A DNA stretch of 37,633 bases from Bacteroidaceae bacterium (GTDB lineage: Bacteria; Bacteroidota; Bacteroidia; Bacteroidales; Bacteroidaceae), in assembly GCA_016284045.1 (NCBI GenBank), contig JAEEOB010000193.1, positions 1 to 37,633 on the forward strand, read 5' to 3'. Numbering within the stretch: the stretch's first letter is position 1; every line of letters starts with the position of its first letter. The position numbers and the translations under genes were made by a program. Below the pieces are notes generated by a model. That model was not told where the DNA came from. It worked only from the letters and a program-made list of their open reading frames with translations, and ran no database searches. Of the stretch, positions 1 to 8,396 are shown one piece after another.

Positions 1-311
1 ATATTGTTCTTAACTATGTGACTTACAATGCTGTCGGCTGGTTCATCTTTGTAATCACTTGCTATTCCGTTGATAATAAAGTTGTTTATGTTTTTTGCAA
101 TGCGTTGCTCTGTGACTTCATCTGACTCACACTTCAGTTGTGACAGACGAACCTCTGAAATCAAGTCTATATGACAGTGGGCTTGTGGGTCTTGATATGT
201 CAGACTGTCTGAACCACTGTATGAACATAGCTCAATATGGTGCGTTTTCTTACAACTTAAACCCAACAATAAAATTGTTAATATCAAGTATATGTTGCGT
301 AATTGGGTCAT
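1..311 (-). CDS. Lipoprotein, 3' end beyond the left edge (DUF3298/RsiV-like, tentative)
   Basis: A minus-strand frame opens at an ATG at 311 and stays open to the left edge, giving about 103 residues of an incomplete protein. The N-terminus is a lipoprotein signal: a short start, a hydrophobic stretch of Leu/Ile, and the lipobox LGLSC with Cys20, followed by two lysines. After the signal the pattern resembles the N-terminal part of the DUF3298 (RsiV-type) lipoproteins common in Bacteroidales: a conserved Cys-His region near residues 44-48, then an Asn/Ile-rich helix (residues about 72-82) and the acidic end. The family assignment is from memory of the pattern and is tentative; the lipoprotein call is firm. 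A Bacteroidetes-type promoter element lies 59 bases upstream. It is divergent from the next gene. Confidence 0.7.
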   Translation of the reverse strand, partial: MTQLRNIYLILTILLLGLSCKKTHHIELCSYSGSDSLTYQDPQAHCHIDLISEVRLSQLKCESDEVTEQRIAKNINNFIINGIASDYKDEPADSIVSHIVKNN

Positions 312-369
312 TTGCAATTCGTTATAAATAAATCTCAGTTATCTTACTTCACTTTTGGAGAAATTAACG

Positions 370-377
370 CAAAGATA
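370..377 (-). promoter_or_regulatory. Candidate promoter of the left-edge lipoprotein gene
   Basis: Read on the minus strand this is TATCTTTG, an exact match to the Bacteroidetes -7 element TAnnTTTG, 59 bases before the lipoprotein ATG. No clear TTTG -33 element is visible upstream; a TTTT run sits there instead. Confidence 0.5.
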
Positions 378-421
378 GCATTTTTTTTTCGCTTTTAAAA
401 CGGAATAACAAAACTTTTTTG

Positions 422-429
422 TAAATTTG
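422..429 (+). promoter_or_regulatory. Candidate promoter of the 466-1092 gene
   Basis: TAAATTTG matches the Bacteroidetes -7 consensus TAnnTTTG. Transcription would begin a few bases downstream, so a TTG at 427 cannot be the start codon of the following gene and the ATG at 466 is preferred. Together with the minus-strand element at 370-377 it forms a compact divergent promoter pair. Confidence 0.55.
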
Positions 430-465
430 CATGATATTTTCGTTTTAAAGTTTTTTAAGTCCGAT

Positions 466-1092
466 ATGGCTACAAAATACTATCAGCAACATCCGGAAAG
501 ATCTGGCTTCGCTGATGCGGGATTAATGATTGCTTTTGCCGTAATTATTGTCACTACATTGAAGCTTTGGATGTACGGAATCACTGTCGTTACTTTGGCA
601 TGGCTTGCTGTTTCTCTTGTTTATATTGCTGTGGCGGCTGCCACTAAGCCCAGAAATCCTCTCAGGACTGGGTTTACCGCTTTTTTTATGGTCATTTCTA
701 TTGTTGCTGTATATGCTTCATTCCAATACGATTACCCCCTCTCTCCCAAAAGAGAGTCTAATATCAGAGCTGAACAGGAAGAGATGAGCAACAAGAATGA
801 TAAAAAAGACAATGTGCAGGTGGAGACTCCTAAACCAGTCGTGGTCGAGACGGATGTCGTGTCGGAAGATGAGTCTAAATTTGAGGAAGTTGCAACCAAC
901 TATAATAACGATGACTATCCGATTAATGATCCACAGGAATATCTGCAAGATGAAGAGGATGAGATTGAGCTCATTGATTTGAATGCTGAGAATGAATCCG
1001 AAATATCAAATCAGGAAAACAGCAATGAAGGAGATATTGAACAATCGGTACAGCAACAAACTACCGAACAATTCGATGAGTCTTTTAAATGA
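466..1092 (+). CDS. Three-helix membrane protein with acidic C-terminal tail
   Basis: I do not recognise a named family. The 208-residue product starts at the ATG at 466, because the frame extension further upstream overlaps the promoter. About the first 90 residues hold three hydrophobic segments (roughly 18-35, 38-58 and 68-88). The rest is a hydrophilic, strongly acidic tail rich in Glu, Asp, Asn and Gln, probably disordered. The arrangement resembles small inner-membrane proteins of Bacteroidales that carry a cytoplasmic or periplasmic acidic extension. Arginine codons are AGA/AGG, as in other plus-strand genes here, which supports real coding. The next plus-strand gene also encodes a membrane-anchored protein, and the two may be expressed together. 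Function unknown. Confidence 0.75.
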   Translation: MATKYYQQHPERSGFADAGLMIAFAVIIVTTLKLWMYGITVVTLAWLAVSLVYIAVAAATKPRNPLRTGFTAFFMVISIVAVYASFQYDYPLSPKRESNIRAEQEEMSNKNDKKDNVQVETPKPVVVETDVVSEDESKFEEVATNYNNDDYPINDPQEYLQDEEDEIELIDLNAENESEISNQENSNEGDIEQSVQQQTTEQFDESFK

Positions 1093-1257
1093 TTTTTCAA
1101 TGAAAATGAAATAATAATTTTTGCAGGTTTCAATTTGGTTGGAGCATTTTTGTTCACTATCAAATCCTATCACTGTCATATCGTCTTCTGCATTCTCGTC
1201 TTCGTGTATTTTGCCAATTTGGATTTTTACGATTATTTTAGATAAATTTTTGTTTCT

Positions 1258-2265
1258 ATGGCTGATAAAATGAAATGTCAACATTGTGGAAAATTCTTTC
1301 AGAAAGATGCTACTCACTGTCCACATTGTGGTGAAGCGGTGGATTTGAAAAAAATTAAAAGAAGAAAAATTATCAAATGGGGTGTTGTTTTAACTCTTAT
1401 TGCAATTGTGGCTACTGTGACATTCTTTCTGTTGCGGAAAACTAAGGCGGATATGATTAAGTCCGGACTTACTGAAGAACAGTCTTGGGATCTCATTTGC
1501 CAATACAGAGACACAAATGAGCCTGACTCTCTCGATGGAGCTCTGCAGAGATATGCTGATGAATTTCCGAAAGGTGAACATGCTTTTGATGTTAAAACAC
1601 TTAAGGGAAGATTGGAAAAAGAGGCTAAGTTATGGCAGAAGGTGGAAGAAGGTGGGTCGCAGAAAGATGCTGTTGAGAAATATCTCTTTGAATACAAGGA
1701 GGAAGGATTCTTTTTCCTGAGAGCGATTGCTAAGCTCGACTCTATCACTTTTTTTGAAAAACAGGAGCTAAACACGGTTGAGGCATATCAGGAATATCTC
1801 GACCAGTATCCAGATGGAGCTTATATCGAGAATGCCAGGCAAAATCTTGCTAAACTCGATGCTGTACCACTGACCGAAGCTGAAGAGGAAGGCGCTAAAG
1901 AAATCATTCTAAAACATTTCAAAGCTCTTGAAAATAACGACACCACACTCGCAAAATCTACTGTCGCTAAAAACATGTCTTCATATCTTGGAAAAAAGCC
2001 TTGTTCACAGAAGGATGTCGGAGTATATATTCGACACATGTATGAGGTGCCTGGAAGAACGATAACATTTGATGTGACTGATATGTTTGTTAAGAAAATG
2101 ACTGCATTTGAGGGAAGTGACCCAATTTATAATGTTTCCTTCACTCTGCAAGAGGAGATGAACAAGCCTAACAAATCTGCACTCGACGACGAGACTTCTA
2201 AGACTTTCAAAGGTACGGCTATCATTAACGATGATATGCTTATCACATCCCTTCTGCTTGAATGA
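1258..2265 (+). CDS. Zinc-ribbon, single-pass membrane protein with Tol-Pal/TPR-like repeats
   Basis: The 335-residue protein begins with a short zinc ribbon (Cys7, Cys10, Cys21, Cys24 in CxxC and CPHCG motifs). A basic stretch (KKIKRRK) and one transmembrane helix at about 41-59 follow. The zinc ribbon is therefore probably cytoplasmic and the remainder outside the inner membrane. Between about 80 and 200 there are repeated helical segments of the type seen in YbgF/TPR-like proteins: an aromatic, a Pro and a Gly followed by a helix with alanines (for example around YADEFPKGEHA and YLDQYPDGAYI). The C-terminal 120 residues look like an alpha/beta domain of NTF2-like or DUF4878-like character, which is a guess from the pattern only. 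No enzyme motif is visible. A strong hairpin terminator follows directly. Confidence 0.82.
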   Translation: MADKMKCQHCGKFFQKDATHCPHCGEAVDLKKIKRRKIIKWGVVLTLIAIVATVTFFLLRKTKADMIKSGLTEEQSWDLICQYRDTNEPDSLDGALQRYADEFPKGEHAFDVKTLKGRLEKEAKLWQKVEEGGSQKDAVEKYLFEYKEEGFFFLRAIAKLDSITFFEKQELNTVEAYQEYLDQYPDGAYIENARQNLAKLDAVPLTEAEEEGAKEIILKHFKALENNDTTLAKSTVAKNMSSYLGKKPCSQKDVGVYIRHMYEVPGRTITFDVTDMFVKKMTAFEGSDPIYNVSFTLQEEMNKPNKSALDDETSKTFKGTAIINDDMLITSLLLE

Positions 2266-2286
2266 TTCTTCTGATGGTATATGATA

Positions 2287-2322
2287 AGCCGTTTTAGAAA
2301 CAATATGCTAAAACGGCTTTTA
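2287..2322 (+). terminator. Rho-independent terminator
   Basis: A perfect 11-bp stem (arms 2287-2297 and 2308-2318, AGCCGTTTTAG against its complement) with a 10-base loop is followed by a T run. It closes the zinc-ribbon gene and separates it from topB. Confidence 0.88.
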
Positions 2323-2359
2323 TTATCATTTATATTCTAATTATCAATTGTTAATTATA

Positions 2360-4540
2360 ATGATTGTCTGTATCGCTGAAAAACCAAGCGTGGCTAAAGA
2401 TATTGCCCAAATCATTGGAGCATTACAGCCAAAGAACGGATTCTATGAGGGAAATGGCTATCAGGTCACGTGGACATTTGGACATCTTTGTGAATTGAAA
2501 GCTCCTGGGGATTACACGGATGCGTGGAAAAAATGGTCGTTTACCGCACTCCCTATGATTCCACCGAGATTTGGAATTAAGCTCAAGGATGATGAAGGGA
2601 TTGTTAAGCAGTTTCAGGTTATTAAAACCATTATGTCTAAGGCTGACTGTATCATTAATTGTGGAGATGCCGGGCAGGAAGGAGAACTCATTCAGAGATG
2701 GGTCATGCAGAAAGCGGGGGTAAAATGTCCTGTTAAAAGGCTTTGGATTTCATCTATGACTGATGAGGCGATTAGAGAGGGATTTCAAAAACTCAAGCCG
2801 CAACAGGATTATCAGAACCTCTATATGGCGGGACTGAGTAGAGCCATTGGAGACTGGTTACTCGGGATGAATTGCACAAGGCTTTATTCATTGAAATACG
2901 GGGGGAATGGCCAAGTTTTGTCAATCGGAAGAGTACAAACTCCAACGCTGGCACTGATTGTCAGAAGATTCGAAGAAATTTTAAATTTTAAGCCTGAACC
3001 TTATTGGGTTCTTTCTACGATTTATCGTGAAGTTCCTTTCCAGGCTACTAAAGGAAAGTTCATATCTAAAGACGAGGCACTAAACGCGCTGGAAGTTGTC
3101 AGAAACGAGTCTTTTGAAATCACATCTGTTGCTGTGAAGGATGGGACGGAAGCACCTCCTAAACTCTACGACCTTACATCTCTGCAGGTGGATTGTAATA
3201 AGAAATTCGGATTCTCTGCAGACCTCACGCTCAACCTTATTCAGGGACTATACGAAAAGAAATACACTACTTACCCTAGGGTTGATACAACTTTCCTTAG
3301 TGATGATATCTTCCCGCAATGTCCGGCCATCCTTAAAGGATTGAGAGGATATGAGCAACTGACAGAATCATTGCTGACAAATAAGCTGCTGAAAAGAAAG
3401 AAGGTGTTCGACTCATCCAAAGTTACCGATCATCATGCCATTATTCCAACTGGACAACCTGCTGTGTATCTCTCAGATATGGAGAAAAAGGTGTACGACC
3501 TCATTGCGAGGGCATTCATTGCGGTTTTCTATCGAGATTGTGAGTTTCAGCAGACTACGGTTTTAGGACAAGCGGGGAATGTGGAATTCAAAGCTACAGG
3601 AAAACGAATTCTCAAACCTGGGTGGAGGGTAGTTTATCCGAAAAATGTTAATACGGAATCCAACGAAAACGAGCAGAAGGGGCAGGATAACAAGGAGTTG
3701 AATTTGCCTCCATTTGTCAAAGGAGAAAGCGGCCCACATGTTCCACAGCTGGTGGAGAAAATGACTCAACCACCGGCATACTATACTGAAGCTACGCTTT
3801 TGAGAGCTATGGAGACGGCAGGAAAAACTGTAGATAATGAGGAGCTTAGAGAAGCAATGAAGGAAAACGGAATAGGAAGGCCGTCAACAAGAGCGGCCAT
3901 TATCGAGACTCTTTTCAAAAGAAAATATATCAAAAGGGATAAGAAAAGAATTATACCAACAGTTACTGGAGTTCAGCTCATACATATTATTAACGAGGAA
4001 CTTCTTAAAAGTGCAGAACTGACCGGGCTGTGGGAGAAGAAGCTAAGGGAGATAGAAAAAGGAAAATACGATGTCACGCTTTTTATTGATGAGCTGAAAC
4101 AAATGGTCGCAGCCATTGTGCATAATGTCATGATGGATAACTCAAACAGAAAGATTGATTCAGCACCTGAAGATAGGGAAAGTAAACAAAAAAAAGAAAA
4201 AAACACACAAGCCAGAAAGAATAACGGTGGCAATAACAGTGTAGCGGGATTCCAGCCAAGAGCTAAAAATACGAAGAAGAAAACTGAGGGTAAAAACCAG
4301 AACAACAATAAAGTGGCCCTCAATACGGATGACAAAGGGATAAATACAAATAATGGTAGTCAAAACAATGAAACCACCACTTTAGCTAACGACTCTAATA
4401 GCACAGGTTATCAGGCTGTTAATGATGAATGGGTCGGTCTGAAATGTCCCGTTTGTGGAATTGGGCATATAATTAAAGGAAGAACAGCATTCGGTTGCTC
4501 TAGATGGAATGAGGGATGTGATTTCAGACGACCGTTCTGA
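2360..4540 (+). CDS. topB: DNA topoisomerase III (type IA)
   Basis: This type IA topoisomerase relaxes and decatenates DNA by passing strands through a transient 5'-phosphotyrosine break. The N-terminal TOPRIM domain starts with IAEKPSVAKDIA. Its acidic motif reads GDAGQEGELI, the DAG form usual in Bacteroidetes and plasmid TopB proteins rather than DPDREGE, with Gln where Arg is common. The catalytic tyrosine lies in TTYPRVDTTFL near residue 304, followed by the DHHAIIPTG motif. After a low-complexity Asn/Lys-rich linker (about 600-690), a C-terminal Cys4 zinc ribbon (LKCPVCG ... FGCSRWNEGCDF) ends the protein. The start is set at the ATG at 2360; the upstream TTG adds only MLII. The protein is 726 residues, normal length. 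Its stop codon abuts the stop of the convergent ABC permease with no spacer. Confidence 0.95.
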   Translation: MIVCIAEKPSVAKDIAQIIGALQPKNGFYEGNGYQVTWTFGHLCELKAPGDYTDAWKKWSFTALPMIPPRFGIKLKDDEGIVKQFQVIKTIMSKADCIINCGDAGQEGELIQRWVMQKAGVKCPVKRLWISSMTDEAIREGFQKLKPQQDYQNLYMAGLSRAIGDWLLGMNCTRLYSLKYGGNGQVLSIGRVQTPTLALIVRRFEEILNFKPEPYWVLSTIYREVPFQATKGKFISKDEALNALEVVRNESFEITSVAVKDGTEAPPKLYDLTSLQVDCNKKFGFSADLTLNLIQGLYEKKYTTYPRVDTTFLSDDIFPQCPAILKGLRGYEQLTESLLTNKLLKRKKVFDSSKVTDHHAIIPTGQPAVYLSDMEKKVYDLIARAFIAVFYRDCEFQQTTVLGQAGNVEFKATGKRILKPGWRVVYPKNVNTESNENEQKGQDNKELNLPPFVKGESGPHVPQLVEKMTQPPAYYTEATLLRAMETAGKTVDNEELREAMKENGIGRPSTRAAIIETLFKRKYIKRDKKRIIPTVTGVQLIHIINEELLKSAELTGLWEKKLREIEKGKYDVTLFIDELKQMVAAIVHNVMMDNSNRKIDSAPEDRESKQKKEKNTQARKNNGGNNSVAGFQPRAKNTKKKTEGKNQNNNKVALNTDDKGINTNNGSQNNETTTLANDSNSTGYQAVNDEWVGLKCPVCGIGHIIKGRTAFGCSRWNEGCDFRRPF

Positions 4541-5758
4541 TTACTCGTAGCGGATGGCTTCTATCGGATCCATGCGGGCGGCTTTCTGAGCTGGGAAATA
4601 GCCAAAGCCAACACCTATCAACGTACACACCGCAAACGATACGAGTATCGACCAAAGAGGAATAGTTGCAGGCAATCCAAACGATGAGCATAACAGTGTT
4701 CCTAACCAACCAACTAACACACCTAAGACACCGCCTGTCAGACTTATTAGTATTGATTCAATCAGAAACTGATTACTGATATCTAACCCCCTGGCACCTA
4801 CAGACATGCGAAGACCAATCTCTTTTGTTCGCTCAGTCACTGATACAAGCATGATATTCATAATGCCGATGCCGGCTACTAGCAAGGAGAATGCGGCGGC
4901 TACTACTAAGATGATGGTGATGGTGTCCATTGTGGATGACATCGTTTCCATCATCTCCTGCTGACTTCGGATTGTGAAATCATCTACTGCTTCGCCTTTC
5001 AATTCGTGTGACTCACGAAGGATGTTGGTCAGCTCCGCTATTGCATCGTCGGTTAGTTCCTCGGTGATTGCGGAACAGTTTATCGATGAGTAATAGGTCT
5101 GAGCCAATATACGCTTCATCACGGTTGTGTAAGGAGAAATCATTACGTTGTCCTGATCCATTCCCCATGAGTTATATCCTTTCGATTTCAATATACCTAC
5201 AATTCGTAAGGGAATAGATTTGAAACGGATGGTCTTCCCGACTGGATCACCACCGTCTGGGAATAGCTCATTGACTACTGTCTTACCTACTACACATACT
5301 TTTGAACTTTTGCGTATATCATCTTCTGTGAAAAATGTGCCATCTTCTATCTTCCACAGACGGATGTTCAAATAGTCAAGACCTGCACCATATAGACTGG
5401 TGGTGGTGTTGTTTGCACCATAAATGGCTTGACCGGAAGATGTTACCTCAGGGGATACGTAGGTTACGTATTTTTTGTTACGTTCTATCAACTCATAATC
5501 TTTCTGTTTCAATGTCTGCATAGCTGAAGGATCCTGACGGACACCGCCACGGGTCTCAGCTCCAGGGCGTATCGTGATTACGTTCGTGCCCATCTGCGAA
5601 AGATTGGCACGGACGCTCTCTTTCGAACCCTGACCTATAGCCATCATAATAATCACAGCAGCAACGCCGATGATGATGCCAAGCATTGAAAGGAATGAAC
5701 GGAACTTATTGCTGAAGATGGCACGGATTGCCACCTTGAATAAATTTAATATGCTCAT
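4541..5758 (-). CDS. ABC transporter permease, MacB/FtsX type
   Basis: This 405-residue inner-membrane protein has the MacB layout. A first transmembrane helix near residues 20-42 (FLSMLGIIIGVAAVIIMMAI) is followed by a large periplasmic MacB-PCD domain (about 45-275). Three closely spaced helices make up the FtsX domain (about 278-306, 332-358, 367-391). The characteristic MacB-family sequences MNIMLVSVTERTKEIGLR and ending RMDPIEAIRYE are present. In E. coli MacB the ATPase and permease are fused; here the ATPase is a separate gene (5888-6643), the usual Bacteroidetes arrangement. It is the last gene of the tolC-macA-ATPase-permease operon and would use ATP hydrolysis for mechanotransmission rather than classical substrate transport. 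The substrate is unknown. Confidence 0.92.
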   Translation of the reverse strand: MSILNLFKVAIRAIFSNKFRSFLSMLGIIIGVAAVIIMMAIGQGSKESVRANLSQMGTNVITIRPGAETRGGVRQDPSAMQTLKQKDYELIERNKKYVTYVSPEVTSSGQAIYGANNTTTSLYGAGLDYLNIRLWKIEDGTFFTEDDIRKSSKVCVVGKTVVNELFPDGGDPVGKTIRFKSIPLRIVGILKSKGYNSWGMDQDNVMISPYTTVMKRILAQTYYSSINCSAITEELTDDAIAELTNILRESHELKGEAVDDFTIRSQQEMMETMSSTMDTITIILVVAAAFSLLVAGIGIMNIMLVSVTERTKEIGLRMSVGARGLDISNQFLIESILISLTGGVLGVLVGWLGTLLCSSFGLPATIPLWSILVSFAVCTLIGVGFGYFPAQKAARMDPIEAIRYE

Positions 5759-5887
5759 AATTCTTATCTGTATGCGTCTTTGTTGCTATCCAATAATAAT
5801 AAAAAATCTTTATAACCTTTAATCCTTTTACTATTTTGTATTTAACCCTAAACACCGTCTGAATGCATAAAAGGAAGAATGCAAATC

Positions 5888-6643
5888 CTAATCATCTTGT
5901 GGTATAGGTAATGAAGCTAAAGCATCTGCGGCAGAGAGTATATTTGTGTTGATTGTGTCTTCACGTACTTTGCCGTCGCGAAGGTTGATGTTGCGGGAAG
6001 AATATTGGGCGATTTCTGGATTGTGGGTCACGAAGATGATAGTTCTACCTTCAGCATGTAGTTTCTGAAATAGCACTAGCATTTCAAAGGAGGTTCGTGT
6101 GTCAAGGTTACCTGTAGCTTCGTCGGCAAGGACCACTGCTGGGTCGTTTACTAAAGCACGGGCTATCGCAACACGTTGCATCTGTCCGCCTGACATCTGA
6201 TTGGATTTGTGTTCCAGACGATCACCCAGACCTACTGCCTGGAGGGCTTTGATGGCGGCGGCACGACGTTGGGAGGCATTGTATTTTTTATTGTACATCA
6301 AGGGAAGCTCAACATTCTCAACAGCTGTGGTCTTGGGCAAGAGATTGTAACTTTGGAACACAAAGCCGATTTTTCTGTTACGAAGTTTAGCACGTTGCGA
6401 CTTCGACATCTTACGGACAGGGGTTCCATCTAAATAATATTCACCTTCTGTTGGGGTGTCTAGGCAGCCTAACTGGTTCAACAATGTGGATTTTCCAGAG
6501 CCTGAAGTACCTTGGATGGTCACAAACTCACCCTCATATATCTTGAATGTGATACCACGGAGAGCTTTCACTATTTCATTACCGACTTTGAAATAGCGTT
6601 TCACATTCTGAAGCTCTATCACTACTTTTCGTTTGTCATCCAT
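5888..6643 (-). CDS. ABC transporter ATP-binding protein, MacB/LolD type
   Basis: The 251-residue protein is a complete nucleotide-binding domain. It has Walker [10 protein letters not shown] (about 45-53), Q-loop Gln97, ABC signature MSGGQMQRV (150-158), Walker B VVLADEAT with catalytic Glu175, and switch His207 in THNPE. The sequence belongs to the MacB/LolD/FtsE subgroup that partners with FtsX-type permeases. A 129-bp gap separates it from the permease gene downstream and a 131-bp gap from the adaptor gene upstream. All lie on the same strand, so they probably form one transcript. The C-terminal 25 residues after the core domain are variable and of no clear function. Confidence 0.93.
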   Translation of the reverse strand: MDDKRKVVIELQNVKRYFKVGNEIVKALRGITFKIYEGEFVTIQGTSGSGKSTLLNQLGCLDTPTEGEYYLDGTPVRKMSKSQRAKLRNRKIGFVFQSYNLLPKTTAVENVELPLMYNKKYNASQRRAAAIKALQAVGLGDRLEHKSNQMSGGQMQRVAIARALVNDPAVVLADEATGNLDTRTSFEMLVLFQKLHAEGRTIIFVTHNPEIAQYSSRNINLRDGKVREDTINTNILSAADALASLPIPQDD

Positions 6644-6774
6644 GGATCTTGTATTGACTTTTTAGACTTTTGGGGTATAGATGAATAAATAAACTGTAGG
6701 GGCTTTTTTGATGCATGTCCGATGAAGAATATTAATCAGACAAATAATGAATTTAAAAAGTTGTCTGATGAGCG

Positions 6775-8331
6775 TTAGCGAGGACCACCGCCTGAACGGC
6801 CTCCGCCACCAGGACCTCCACCATTTCCGCCGGAACCACCGCGCTGTTGCTGCCTGTTTGGACGACGTGGCATGAACGGGTTATTATTACCTTGACCCTC
6901 TTCTGATACCTCTTCCATAGGAAGAACAAATTCGGTGATGATTTCATCACCCTCTTTCAAACCAGATAAAATCTCTGTGCTTGAGCCGTTTGTGGAGCCT
7001 GTCTCTACGGCGATGGCCTTAAACACATTACCTTCTTTTTTCCATACTTTTTTCATGCCAGGACAGTCTTCTATGCTCTCACCATCCATGAGTAAGGTTT
7101 CGTTTGGACTGAAACGCAAGGCTTTCGAAGGGACTGACAACACGTCGAATTTTTCCAATGTATATATCGTTACATTTGCGGTCAAACCGGGTTTGAGCTT
7201 TAAGTCGTCGTTAGGAGCGGAAATCACAACCTCGTAGGTAACCACATTACTCTCGGTCGTGGCTTCCTGGCGTACTTGAGTAACACCGCCTTGGAACACA
7301 TCCTCTGGAAATGCGTCAACAGTGAAGGTCACACGCTGACCCTCTTTCACACCGCCTATGTCAGCCTCATCAACTTTGGCTATCACACGCATGTCGGTCA
7401 GGTCTTGGGCAAGGATGAAAAGGGTTGGGGTTGTCATTGAGGCAGCTACTGTCTGGCCTTCCTCTACTTCTTTGCTTAACACAATTCCGTCGATGGGAGA
7501 TGTGATGGTGGCATAACCTAAATTCGTATTGGCTTTTGATACGTTCTGTTTCTGAACTTCTACTTGGTTCCGTGATTGAGATGACTCGCTCAGTGTCTGG
7601 TCGTACGATAGCTGAGCCTTTGTCAGGTTTTCTATTGCTTGATTGTTGGAAGTGCGGGTAGAGTTGAAGCTCTGTTGGGAGCTGTTTAGGCTCTGTGTGG
7701 CATTGTTCAGACTTTGAACGGCGTTGTTGTAGCTCTGAAGGGCATTGTTCAGTTGAGACTGAGCCTGCTCATAGTCGTTGGCAGAAATCAGACCACGCTG
7801 GAATAATGTGCTGTAACGCTGCATGTTCGACTGGGCGATGTCAACGTCCTTTTTTGTGTATTCTACGTTTTTCTTAGCATATTCCACATTCTTCTTCGCA
7901 AGTTCAAGGTTGTTGGCCGCTATTGACAAATCCTTATTCGAGATCTCTAAGTTGTTGCGAATCAAATCTAGATTCTTTGCAGCAGCATCGACGCTTTTTT
8001 CCTGATAGGCGGCTGAACTCACTGCGCTAGACAGGTTGCTCTCTGCAGAAACTAGCTCCGAATTAAGATTTGTACGGTCTAACTCGGCCATTATGTCTCC
8101 TTTTCGGACATAGCTGTTATAATCTACGTAAATCTTACTGATAATACCCGAAACCTGAGTGCCGACTTCAACTTTGGTCACTGGCTCAATCGTGCCCGTG
8201 GCTGTGATGCTCGTCGAAATGTTTTGTTTCTCAGCTTTAGCCATTGTATAAGTCACTTTCTGCTCTTCTTTACAACCAACGGACAGCAAAAGCAATAAGC
8301 CGATTAAACTGGTATTTGTGAATGATTTCAT
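6775..8331 (-). CDS. Periplasmic adaptor (membrane fusion) lipoprotein, MacA/HlyD type
   Basis: The 518-residue protein links the inner-membrane ABC permease to the TolC-type channel. A lipoprotein signal ends in LLLLLSVGC (Cys20). A biotinyl-lipoyl-like half motif (IEPVTKVEVGTQVSGIISKI, about 47-66) follows. A very long coiled-coil hairpin rich in Asn, Gln, Ser and Ala comes next (about 75-275), longer than in E. coli MacA. The second lipoyl half (ATITSPIDGIVLSKEVEEG) and beta-barrel domains complete the fold. The last 35 residues are a Gln/Arg then Gly-rich tail (for example GGNGGGPGGGGRSGGG), common in Bacteroidetes homologues and probably disordered. It sits between tolC and the ATPase gene in the same operon. 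Confidence 0.92.
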   Translation of the reverse strand: MKSFTNTSLIGLLLLLSVGCKEEQKVTYTMAKAEKQNISTSITATGTIEPVTKVEVGTQVSGIISKIYVDYNSYVRKGDIMAELDRTNLNSELVSAESNLSSAVSSAAYQEKSVDAAAKNLDLIRNNLEISNKDLSIAANNLELAKKNVEYAKKNVEYTKKDVDIAQSNMQRYSTLFQRGLISANDYEQAQSQLNNALQSYNNAVQSLNNATQSLNSSQQSFNSTRTSNNQAIENLTKAQLSYDQTLSESSQSRNQVEVQKQNVSKANTNLGYATITSPIDGIVLSKEVEEGQTVAASMTTPTLFILAQDLTDMRVIAKVDEADIGGVKEGQRVTFTVDAFPEDVFQGGVTQVRQEATTESNVVTYEVVISAPNDDLKLKPGLTANVTIYTLEKFDVLSVPSKALRFSPNETLLMDGESIEDCPGMKKVWKKEGNVFKAIAVETGSTNGSSTEILSGLKEGDEIITEFVLPMEEVSEEGQGNNNPFMPRRPNRQQQRGGSGGNGGGPGGGGRSGGGPR

Positions 8332-8396
8332 TATGGTGATGTTTTAGTTATTTGGATTTGGTGAATAATTATTAAGTGATCATTTACTTGTTAATT

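Noticed and set aside
1006-1326. Minus-strand open frame of 106 codons over the end of the acidic-tail gene and the spacer
   Set aside because: It overlaps two supported plus-strand genes, has no promoter, and its composition is a mirror of the AT-rich coding strand.
2641-2720. TopB TOPRIM motif lacking the second Asp of DxD (GDAGQEGE)
   Set aside because: I first took it for an inactivating change, but the DAG form is common in Bacteroidetes and plasmid-type TopB, so activity is likely.
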